From: Alentia gelatinosa
Lineage: Eukaryota; Annelida; Polychaeta; Phyllodocida; Polynoidae
Assembly (NCBI GenBank): GCA_950022655.1
Contig: OX465581.1
Span: 27,189,300-27,253,299 of the forward strand
Length of the DNA: 64,000 nucleotides
Direction of reading: 5' to 3'
The notes under the pieces were generated by a model. It was not told the origin of the DNA and did no database searches. It saw only the letters and a list, made by a program, of their open reading frames with translations. This document shows, piece after piece, positions 47,629 to 56,771 of the stretch; the stretch's first letter is position 1; every line of letters starts with the position of its first letter. The translations under genes were made by a program, and so were the position numbers.

Positions 47629-47757
47629 TTGAAATAGAAACGGCTCCTATGGCTTTAATACATGAATTATTGATATATTTGAGGTATTTTTGTAAACAAA
47701 ACAACAACAAAAAAGTTGTACCTGTAAACGTAATGTACCGGAAATACAGACCGGCAC
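47629..47757. repeat. Repeat T, copy 1
   Basis: Begins TTGAAATAGAAACGGCTCCT and ends near GTTGTACCTGTAAACGTAAT and CCGGAAA. The same order occurs at 48,678-48,803. It stops four bases before a mariner/pogo-like element. Confidence 0.8.
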
Positions 47758-47761
47758 ATTA

Positions 47762-47874
47762 CAGTAAAACCCTGCTTCTTGGACACCCCACTTAGGGGGG
47801 CACCCCGCTTAAAGGGGCACCCCGCTTTACAGTTTGCTCCGAACGGAGGGTGCCCCTTAAATGGGGTTTTACTG
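47762..47874. mobile_element. 113-bp mariner/pogo-like MITE with TA duplication
   Basis: Ends CAGTAAAACCCTGCTTCTTG and its near reverse complement, flanked by TA on both sides. The interior repeats GGGGCACCCCGCTT. It is the short form of the element at 12,076-12,644. Confidence 0.88.
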
Positions 47875-47875
47875 T

Positions 47876-48677
47876 AAATAAAACGTAAATATAAATCGTA
47901 CTTATATTAAATGTACCATCTGTGAAAGAACCGGTGACTTGCCTTCACTGGTGCATCATCGAAAACATTGTTTATATATCTTAAAACCTAGTAGAATGTC
48001 TCTGCTGCCAAACTCCAAGCAGTGGCTTCCAAGATCTGTGATATCCCACTTCTGACACCATGCTACATCTGCTGATGAGGCTTGAAAACATCTACCGCAG
48101 TTTGTCAGTCCATACGATCATTACAGCCACCTTACAGAGACACTGAGTATCATGTTGGAGAGTTGAATGACACCATACCCGCTGTGGCGATCACCACGGT
48201 AACATATGGGCCAGAACCATTGCTATGCAGGTTGATATGCGACAGTGTCATAGCCAAGTCAAAGCGGCAACACACGGTGAAGTTGAAGCCTACGGTTCGA
48301 TACGACCTTTGTATGCCCTAATGACTAACACAAAGCACGGGTATGGACATAAAATTTATTGAGTATAGTAGAAATACGAGATGAGTTTTCAAGGTCCATC
48401 ATAACATACATTAGAGATGAGAGAAAGTTCAGGAGCTATTGATGAGCCATACGGAGTAGGGGAGACTGAAGAGATGAGACTGTAGAGTTTTTGTAGGGTA
48501 GGTGGGTGGTTCCTTATCGTCGGCGGCCGAGGGTTGAAGTGATCGTCGGCGGGGTGGCGTGGGGTGACCACGTGAGGGACACGTGACCGGAAGGGTTGAA
48601 GGAGTCCCTAGCGACCGGGATGAGCCCCTAATGACCGTGCTCAGTTTCGCATTAAGGCCAATTCATCAATTAGCCCC
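47876..48677. other. Spacer without recognised gene
   Basis: An open frame at 48,082-48,321 has no motif. No gene is supported. Confidence 0.4.
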
Positions 48678-48803
48678 AATTGAAATAGAAACGGCTCCTA
48701 TGGTTGAAATAAAGAAAATGTATCAGGGTATTTGAGTTATTTAGTAAAAAAAAAATCAAAACGTTGTACCTGTGAACGTAATTTTCCGGAAACTCCGGAT
48801 GTT
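48678..48803. repeat. Repeat T, copy 2
   Basis: Same block order as 47,629-47,757, including the opening TTGAAATAGAAACGGCTCCT. It lies just upstream of the leader of YR retrotransposon 2 and could be part of that element's terminal region. Confidence 0.8.
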
Positions 48804-48913
48804 TACAGCTCACGTGTACAGATTTCGGAAAATTACTTTTACAGAAACATCGTTTTATTACATTCTTCATGGGTGTGTCTTCTAGAGGATTTACATGTGA
48901 TCCATATGTGATC

Positions 48914-48950
48914 CATAAAATGCCTCGGCATTTATGGGCATATAAAAAGT
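48914..48950 (+). promoter_or_regulatory. Hairpin followed by TATA-like box upstream of Gag of retrotransposon 2
   Basis: CCATAAAATGCC-TC-GGCATTTATGG folds on itself and is followed at once by CATATAAAAAG. The Gag ATG lies 240 bases downstream. A promoter role is inferred from position. Confidence 0.4.
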
Positions 48951-49190
48951 AGTCCAGAAATATCACACCAGGTGACCTCAATGCTCCGGGACCAGGGACC
49001 AGATGATTCCAGGAATTCTCACCAGAAGGCATTGACTGAGGACCATAAAAGGGCATGCAGGACCCGGGATCGTCCTTACTCAACGGGGATCCGTCACCGC
49101 CTACACCTCCACGCTTCAGAATTTTTCTGTTGACTTTGGTTGACTTTTGTCCGTTTTTTGTCCGTTTTTTGTTGAGTCTTTTGACCTAAC

Positions 49191-49890
49191 ATGCTTAAGT
49201 GTGATACTTACGGGTTAGAATTTGACGCCAGGTCCCACAGGGATGGTTGTCCGACTTGCAAGCTTGCAGAACTGAAGAAAGCTGTGCGAAATGAGGACGA
49301 GGAATTGGGAGCTATAGGAAGATGTGTGCAAGGCAGTGATGGATCCCCGTGGCCGAAGCCCACTTGGGTTAGTATACTTTTATTTGAGCATGAGAGTTTG
49401 AAGAAGGAAGTTTCTTCAATTAAAGCAGATATTCAAGCTTTGTGTGCTAGTTTTCAAGCTTTTGAGTTGCAACATGTTAGCAAGGGGGGTCCTGCCAGAG
49501 TGAGATGGGTTTGCCACGTGGTGGGGGAGTGGTTGGGGGTGGGACGCCGAGGGCGTTCACCCGTGAAATTGTTGATCATGTTTCATTGCCTCAGGGTTTG
49601 CAAGCGTCTCCAAAATTGAGTCCTATTTATCCAACTACTAAAATGTTTTTTCCTCCTCATGTGCAAGGCAATTTGCAAGGTTGTACAGGTGTCCATTCAT
49701 GTGCTGACAAGGCCAAGCATAAGTCAAAAAGTTTTTCTCACTTGTACCTGTTCTGCCACCAGGTTGTGATAGTCCTACATTTGATCAGATACTTAGGATG
49801 AGTATACGAGTATAAGTCAGCGAGTGGGCGTTTATTGATCGTAAACCGACTCATACAGGCAAGTCACTGGTAGAATATGATTTGTTTGAC
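49191..49890 (+). pseudogene. Gag N-terminal region of YR retrotransposon 2 (frameshifted)
   Basis: The ATG at 49,191 opens MLKCDTYGLEFDARSHRDGC followed by PTCKL. The pattern suggests a zinc ribbon with one cysteine lost (CDTY in place of CDTC). A coiled-coil-like stretch follows (ESLKKEVSSIKADIQAL). Near 49,500 a shift moves the reading to AFTREIVDHVSLPQGLQASP. Another shift near 49,750 brings LPPGCDSPTFDQILRMSIRV, a stop, and DRKPTHTGKSLVEYDL at 49,836-49,883. That last block is a copy of sequence 315 bases downstream. The Gag is broken and partly duplicated. Confidence 0.7.
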
Positions 49891-50049
49891 CTGCTCACCC
49901 ACATCATATTTCATTGACTGTCGTTACTCTCCAGTGGGCTAAAATCTGGACATGTTTCTCCTGCAGTATGTGTACTACAGTATACCATGTTTTAAAGTAT
50001 ACCTTGCTATACTACATGCCAATGTTTCACTGTTAATAAATTGTCTAAA

Positions 50050-50538
50050 ATGCCTCTCGTCTTAATTAGTGCAAATATGGGTCTATTGCGGACTTTATCG
50101 TCCCAAGGTTTGAAGACTGAAGGTTTAGCAGATCACATTGCATATCTTATTGATCGTAAACCGACTCATACAGGCAAGTCACTGGTAGAATACGATTTAG
50201 TAATGCGGGAGAAGGCAGATAGCCTGGGAATTGAAGGTTTTGGATATGGGGATTCTTTTCTCTCTGAGAAATTCCTAAAACGTGAGACGAATTTTGCTTT
50301 TGTAAACCTTTCCAAGAAGTTGAAAGAATTTCAGGAGAAAAGTGATAAAAAGTCAATGCCCAAACGACAGGAAGGGAGGAATGAGGGTATTTTTTGGAAG
50401 TTTAACACAACAAAGGGTTGCACTTTTCCAAAGTGTCTGTACAGACATGAGTGTTCTTATTGCGCTTCAAGTCACCCGGTTCAGTCATGCAAAAAGAGCT
50501 CAAAGGATAAGTTGAATGACAGGATAGATCCTAAATAG
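50050..50538 (+). CDS. Gag C-terminal half of YR retrotransposon 2
   Basis: From the ATG at 50,050 the frame runs through DRKPTHTGKSLVEYDLVMRE, a basic linker and the double zinc-binding motif C-x4-C-x3-H-x-C-x2-C-x3-H-x4-C (CTFPKC to HPVQSC). It ends at TAG 16 residues after the last cysteine. The same frame then stays open for a further 58 codons past the TAG. The motif and its closeness to the stop match retrotransposon 1. The 5' part comes from a second, overlapping copy of Gag sequence, so this is probably a rearranged locus and not a functional gene. Confidence 0.7.
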   Translation: MPLVLISANMGLLRTLSSQGLKTEGLADHIAYLIDRKPTHTGKSLVEYDLVMREKADSLGIEGFGYGDSFLSEKFLKRETNFAFVNLSKKLKEFQEKSDKKSMPKRQEGRNEGIFWKFNTTKGCTFPKCLYRHECSYCASSHPVQSCKKSSKDKLNDRIDPK

Positions 50539-50711
50539 GATAAGGCTTTTTCTCCTAAACGATTGATATCCCAGAAGAAAATTATTCATCTCGTTGTATA
50601 CATAAATAGGAGTAGTACGGTTTGTATCGCTTTTAATTCATTGGTGGGCGAAGAATTATCTTCGTGTGGATCGCCGCTTATCCCCGGTTGTGAGGTTTTT
50701 CCTGATGCCAG

Positions 50712-51524
50712 ATGAAGGAAACTATTTTTCAAGAATTAAAGGGGGAAAAAATTACTATGGTTCCAGAACCTCCTCAGTGTATATACGCTTTAGGAGCTGT
50801 CAGAAAGTCGTCAGGGAAGCTTAGGCCCAGTACAGACTGAAAGCGCCCAATAAATTTGAGTATTAATAATTTCATGGATGATGTTTGTTCAAAATTTAGA
50901 TATCTCCATATGGATACCATTATGGATAACATTTCTCAAAACTGTCATTTTGCAGTTCTCAACATTCAAGACGCATACCGCAGTGTTCCTGTAAATCCAG
51001 ATCATTGGCGTTTTCAAGGTTTTCAGTGGGGATCTGAAGAAGGCGCTAAGGTTTATTTTGAGTCTAACCGGTTGGTGTTTGGTCTCAAATGTGCTCCATT
51101 CATATTTACTCAGTTAACTGATTTCATTGTAATTTTGTCAGATCGCTGAGTCGTAGAGGAGTTGACAGGTTATCTTGACGATTTTTTTATAATTGGTGAT
51201 ACATTTTCAGAATGTCAAGAAAAACTCAGGATTTTGATTAATTTCTTGAAATCGTTGGGATTCGGTATAGCATGGCCGAAGTCCTACACAAGAAGTAACC
51301 TTTTTAGGAATTGAATTGTCTAGTGTAGATATGCAGGTGCAATTACCTATGGAAAAGTTAGTTAAATTAAGAAATTTAGTTGATGAATATTTAACTAAGA
51401 ACACAGCTTCTTATCATGAAATGGCCGTGTTAGCGGGCTATCTAGCTCATGCTAGCACAGTGGTTAATGGTGGAAGAACTTTTTCATGAAGGGTAATTAA
51501 CTTTGTTACTTTTATCTTAAAAAT
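50712..51524 (+). pseudogene. RT of YR retrotransposon 2
   Basis: In one frame: PPQCIYALGAVRKSSGKLRP, a TGA at 50,838 where retrotransposon 1 has cysteine, SINNFMDDVCSKFRYLHMDT, NIQDAYRSVP, FGLKCAPFIFTQ, a TGA at 51,147 and the catalytic GYLDDFFIIG. A shift near 51,275 leads to EVTFLGIELSSVDMQVQLP and STVVNGGRTFS, followed by a TGA at 51,487. Every block has its counterpart in retrotransposon 1, so they belong to the same group. RNase H is missing: reading jumps to YR at about 51,525. Confidence 0.85.
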
Positions 51525-51914
51525 ATGATGGGTTGTATGGGTTTTAGGGGTCCTCTATGCCAAACTCATCCACGGATTGTAGATACGTTTTCCACTCTGT
51601 CCTACACATGCAGGTAGATTTTCCCTCAAAAGAAGACCAGCTGATTTCATATATGAAGGATTGAGTGTTCACGTTGGGCACGTATAATTGGTTTTCAAAA
51701 AAAGAACTAAAAAATTTATGAGTTAATAAGAGTGGAGAAAACGACACCACATTCTCAGAGAAGAGGAGGGGCTATGGTCCTTGCTGAGAAAGGTGTAAGT
51801 TTGGTAGATATGATGACTTTAGGAGACTGGAACAGTTTATCTGTTCTCCTATATCTAATACGTTCTGTTGCTTTAGCCAGGCGGTGCTCTGACTTATTGT
51901 TTGATGATTATTGA
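51525..51914 (+). pseudogene. YR C-terminal fragment of retrotransposon 2
   Basis: MMGCMGFRGPLCQTHP aligns with the LLLGFRGLLRKSH region of YR 1. After damaged frames, LGTYNWFSKKELKNL and then HSQRRGGAMVLAEKGVSLVD and TLGDWNSLSVLLYLI give HxxR, tryptophan and tyrosine in the right order. Its N-terminal domain and all of RNase H are gone, pointing to one internal deletion between about 51,490 and 51,525. Confidence 0.75.
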
Positions 51915-52313
51915 GTTGAGCTTAATTCGCCATTTTAAAGCCTAATATATCATTTATAAATCATGTGACCAGGGTAGGACTATCAGTGAGGGTGAGACAC
52001 AGGTTGACAGTGAATCTGAAGCTGAGACATTCAAATTTCAATCTAAATCTTTGTTGCTAGAGACATATAGATGGGCTACGTAAAGATTACTTTTTACATC
52101 TTTATGTCGTTTATTTTGTAATTTCTTAAATAGATATCATATCCAATTGATAGGATTGAAAGATATGATAAAGCAAGGGATGGTATTCGACTAGGCCATG
52201 TAGCAGTTTTTAATTAGATCTGTGTACTTTCCTTAACATGATAACATACAGGAAAGTATCCCACACTGGGTTGGGTTTCCTCGTGATGACCAACGAGCAA
52301 TGTCATCTCACTC
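51915..52313. other. Spacer between two converging YR elements
   Basis: This probably holds the worn 3' end of retrotransposon 2 and remains of retrotransposon 3. I cannot identify split direct repeats in it. Confidence 0.4.
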
Positions 52314-52617
52314 CTGGGACCTGTTTCAGTAGTTTCGTGACATGTCTAGATGGCGTCTGTGACATCATACGGACAGATCACAAGATTGCAATCGATGACA
52401 CACAGAGTTTCACTCACTTTTCGTAGGAATTAAACAATGACACTTTAACATGAGTAGGGGACACACCTAATCTATAATTGTTCTAAATATGAAGAAGATT
52501 GGCCATTTCGATCTTGTGATATTTGCTAGTCTTTTTCCGCTGTTGCTTGCACTGTTGGTGCCGCTGTTGATGTCTGTCTTGGCCTAATGTCACGAGACGA
52601 CTGAAACAGGTCCCTGG
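52314..52617 (-). mobile_element. 304-bp inverted-repeat element, copy 2
   Basis: Same ends and interior as 44,033-44,330, in opposite orientation. It directly abuts the RNase H coding piece on its right (minus-strand upstream) side, after the residues VMVNDCRDQ, so it inserted into or truncates that gene. No clear target duplication is visible. Confidence 0.85.
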
Positions 52618-53540
52618 TCCCGGCAGTCGTTGACCATCACTCCACCATATCCAGACCTTGATGGATCCGTTGCGATGCAGAATTCCGGACAATCTATAAA
52701 TTCAATAATTATTTTGGAACCATTAAAAGCTGCGGCCAACGTCTTCTACCACGTCAAGTCATCCTTTCTTCTAGCTATTCCGGCAAACAAATGATCCTAA
52801 CTGTCCCAGGGAAGAACTGGATCAGATTAAGAGTTCTCCTGATAAAAGTTGTACCCCCTTGTATAACAGTACAAGTAGTAGCAGCCAACACATAACATAA
52901 GGATTGCAATTGTTTCTTTGTTGTGTTTTTTCTTTAATTCGAAAACTTCAAAACCACTTCTTGACTTGTCTCCAGGCAATCCCACAGTAATTTCGGAAAA
53001 ATTGATACATACGCCCAGAAAAGTGGCTGAGTAGACCTCACTAGCTTGTCCTCATTTATCTGAAATCCCAAACTTGTTAAAATTATTTGTAATTGCAGCT
53101 TTTTTTATTTGTAATCGTGAACACATCCTCCTGATGACGAACTTGCAATCACAAAATCGTTCAAGTAACAAAAAATGTTGCTAATTCCTTTTGGCTCTGG
53201 ATACTTCCACCACAAAATTGGACAGCTTTGTGAATATAAACGGGCTACATCTTAGACCAAAAGAAAAAAAAACGTCCAGGAGGTATTCTGTTCTGCCAGA
53301 AAAAGCCTAAATAATACCCTGCAACTCTCTGTGCGGTTGAAAAACATTCGCAGACCTACCGTATTTGTCGACTTAATATCAACTATGGCTACAAAATCAT
53401 TAGCATTGATCATTGATAAGACCTCATTCAATTTTAGAAATTGGACTTCCCTACATGTAGAAAACATGTAGTCATTTACAGACTTGTTCGAATGTCTTCT
53501 GTCGTATGGCCTATATGCCAAGCTGTCTTAAAAGTCATAT
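52618..53540 (-). pseudogene. RT-RNase H of YR retrotransposon 3
   Basis: Minus strand, several frames. Reading starts at LAYRPYDRRHSNKSVNDYMF (compare LRPITDCS...SINNYM), then NDFVAIVDIKS, an altered catalytic box YLNDFVIA (usual YLDDF, so the first aspartate is replaced), LTSLGFQINEDKLVRS, KKQLQSLCYVLAATTCTVIQ, GGTTFIRR, and finally the RNase H opening ATDPSRSGYGGVMVND with its first aspartate. Stops and at least three shifts intervene. It is cut at 52,617 by an inverted-repeat element; beyond it I cannot recover the rest of RNase H. It belongs to the same group as elements 1 and 2. Confidence 0.75.
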
Positions 53541-54526
53541 GAGCGACCGGGCCGTTATGCTGCATTGTTCTCTCTCTGTGAATACATTTAAAACACACAT
53601 TGTATTAGTTTGCTCGCATCACCCCTCGCGTACATACAATGACGCAGGGGCGAGGTCCGCCTTAACATTTTGTCCCGGTGGTAATTTCCCAGCGGTGCAA
53701 TTATTGCCAACGCGCCGGCCTTACGGCCGAGGCGCTGGCCCTGTGAATTAGTTCTAGGAGACATTCGTCCTCGGCTGTAATCATCATTGCAGAGGTTGCC
53801 TCCCCTGAATGGTACCCTGCCACTTACATCCATGTGACCCCTGGATTATGGGTCGTCCGAAGATATATCAAATCTTATTATATCTAGTTACTCTTCAAAC
53901 TTCATTTGTCGCCTGATCGAGTCATCTTCAGACCACTATAACTAAACATCTTTTAATGATGCAATTGTATTGAATATTGTAATAATTTCTTAATTCATAT
54001 TGTTAAGGCAGCGGAGCCTATTGATCCATATATATTCTTAAATACTATTGAATTAAAGCATAACTTTGCACATTGGGTAAATGTCCCGTCCTCTTGCAGC
54101 GGTCGCCGCGGGGTAGGTCTGTTTTAACCTCGGAAGATTGTATAGATCGTCCCAGCGATTCGATATGCTAATCTGTGAGTGCTTTAACCCACAGGTTGAT
54201 TTCATCTCAGAATAAGCCATGTGGTCCGGTAAACCCTAATCACATGTAAACCAAATAATATACAATATAGCTCTCCAAAGATAGCCAAAGCTCGATCCCT
54301 AATCTTCGTACACAAGCATCGGGTGCTAGGTAGGAACATTGGGGAGTTGGATACAATTAACCAGAATTAAATAACCCGAACTCACGCACTTAGAGGGTAC
54401 GGAAGATTGCACCACCAGCAAGAACTCAAGCGGTCCCGTCCTGATAGATAGAAAATGGCAAGTGCCCTGTCTACCTGCTGCGGGCCCGGCTTTTTATACA
54501 AGCTGAGTTTTGTAATAAGGAGAAAC
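53541..54526. other. Spacer, partly CpG-rich
   Basis: CpG-rich at 53,620-53,760 with GGCCTTACGGCCGAGG, a partial palindrome. No gene is seen. Confidence 0.4.
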
Positions 54527-55115
54527 CCATGGCAATACAGGTGTTGCCGTTCAACGCCACCTTACGGCCCACTGCCTAGATACGCGGCCGCTCGGACAAA
54601 CACCGCGAGTCTGGCGGCATGTATATAGAGACACATAGCAATCACACCTAGAGTGTGAACGGTGGGTGTGATTGCAGGAGTGTTGTTTTTTGGCAGATTA
54701 AATTTCTGGAACAAACTAAGGTATTGTAGTAACAAGTCTGGGCTGTCTAAACTTCAAAGTTGATAATTATCTTTGTTTTAACTTGGAAAAAGATAAGCAT
54801 ATTATAGCTAGGCATGCCAATGTATTAATGTGTATTCAATCTCGGTGATCCTAAGTTATCTATGCTATATCTAAAGTATTATTGAGGCAATATGCATGTA
54901 TGAGACACCAAATTTGAGCTGGGATACCATAGAATGCGATGCAATCATTATTATATCTCTGGAAATAATGTACAAGGGTATTAAGAACGTATTACGCTCA
55001 TACACTCAGTGATCCAATGGTAAAGAATACGTTGCCAGGTGAATGTTTGGCTTCAGCCGTGGGGTATCTAGGCAGATAAGGTGCGACACCGGCCTACGGA
55101 AAAAGGCCTATTTCT
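54527..55115 (-). repeat. 0.6-kb dispersed repeat, copy Q
   Basis: Reverse complement of 24,885-25,462 with roughly 85% agreement by eye along its length. The flank on the left (about 54,490) has CTTTTTATACAAG. Confidence 0.85.
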
Positions 55116-55466
55116 GCATACATGCACGTGCCTACCCAAGTTACTACACAGCAAAGACTAGGAAGCCGCATCCTCTAGAGTAGAAGGAACAAACCACCAC
55201 TCGACGCCCGCGACCCCCTACACTTTTATTGTATGCTTAGTGTATCATCTTGCCTGCAGTGAATTTTCATATATAAATAGGTCTGTCCAAAATTGTGAAG
55301 TTTAATTTACTAAGTTGGCAAAAACGTTTTTAACATCTGGATGGCAGGTAGGTGAGTGGATGTATAGGTTATGAATGTCCCTTTGATCTTTGTTGGTTGA
55401 AGGCGGAGTGCCATCAAGGATAGCCTATGTTCTTCGATCCTTCGGTTGGCGTGATTATCCTCCACT
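55116..55466. other. Spacer without recognised gene
   Basis: Nothing recognised. Confidence 0.4.
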
Positions 55467-55770
55467 TAAAGGCATATCCTACCGTTCGTAGTGGCGCCTC
55501 CGGGTGATTCTTAGCTAGTGACAGGTACCAGTTCAGACTGGTTGCTTCTGACTTATCCTAATACCAATTAAAAATGAGGACGGTGACCTCTAGCTTTTAG
55601 TACTGCTAGGTACATGCATGGGTTTTATCATATCAACTGGATTACGATATACATTTTCGATTATAATTGTTTTATAATAGTAATCTCTGGATTGTGTAAG
55701 CAATACTTTGGGATCATCATATTCAATCCCTAGAAAAATTATATCGGTTTTAATTTTCAGGATAAATAGC
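55467..55770. repeat. Dispersed repeat S, copy 2
   Basis: TTAAAGGCATATCCTACCGT, TAGTGGCGCC, then GGGATCATCATATT and GGTTTTAATTTT in the same order as 39,006-39,485. Shorter than copy 1. Confidence 0.65.
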
Positions 55771-56683
55771 TCTATATACCTTTTACCGCCTGCCTTTTAG
55801 TGGTAATTCCCCGAGGCCAATAAATATACATGACGTTTAAAACACCACTAGCAATATAGGAACCGTTCAAAACGTACATACGTAACGTATTTTTCAAAGC
55901 TTTTATTGCATGCACATTTTCGTCAGGTTATCTTGAATTCGCGGAATTACAATGCCTTCGGGAATCCAACGACTGTCTTATACTGTCGTATGATATCAAG
56001 TGATACGCCATCTTATGGACCAAGACTGACTCTACAGGATTACAAAACTATTGACTAATAACGGACCATTATATGGTTTCCAAGCGATATCTATTTGAGT
56101 GCGACAATGATTTCAAATTTGATCAAAATATAGATTCTTATTCATTTACATATATAACTTTCATACACTAGCTATGTGAGAGCAATCTATCATTTTATAG
56201 AGTGAGTATGATATAAAATCATGCCATTCTCTGCTATTAAGTATGTACTCACATATATTACGTATGATGATGACATGGTCATTACGACTCAAGGGACGCT
56301 AGACCGTCGGGTTGCTATGTTCCAGCCGCTACAGAACGTACCGAACAGAAGTCCGAAATCCCAACGATGTTACAGCACTAGGTATAGGCAACGACACCAT
56401 TAGACTATCATCATCACTTACTTATCTATCCCACACTTTACTCTTCTGGCTCTATACTGAAGTTAATCTGTCGTCCCCTTTTAATTTTCCATCTTCCCGC
56501 CATTCTGAATTGCACATATGTAAAATGTACGCCAATTAGTGTTTCTTTTGTTAGTATACTTTCACGTGATTTTCATGTCTTGTTCCTTTCATGGCTAGGT
56601 ATTCGGGCTTTTTTTTATCTCTCATCTGTAGGAAGTATACAATATACATTCAACTCTTGTTTTGCGCTAGTGTGTGTGCTCAC
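55771..56683. other. Region downstream of TTC38-like gene
   Basis: It contains the 3' untranslated region of the minus-strand gene. A minus-strand ATTAAA at 56,480-56,485, about 200 bases past the stop, is a possible polyadenylation signal. Otherwise nothing is recognised. Confidence 0.35.
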
Positions 56684-56771
56684 TTAGTCGTCGTGGCTGT
56701 TCACCATTTTCTCCATGAGACGGGCCGTCAAGGGTGTGTCCTTCTGCGCCTTCCTCTCGTAAATCAGAGCC
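56684..56771 (-). CDS. TTC38: TTC38-like exon 7 of 7 with stop codon
   Basis: Coding part of the last exon, after acceptor TTTGCCCAG. It completes the arginine codon, then ALIYERKAQKDTPLTARLME and a short tail ending DD-stop (TAA at 56,684-56,686). Confidence 0.9.
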
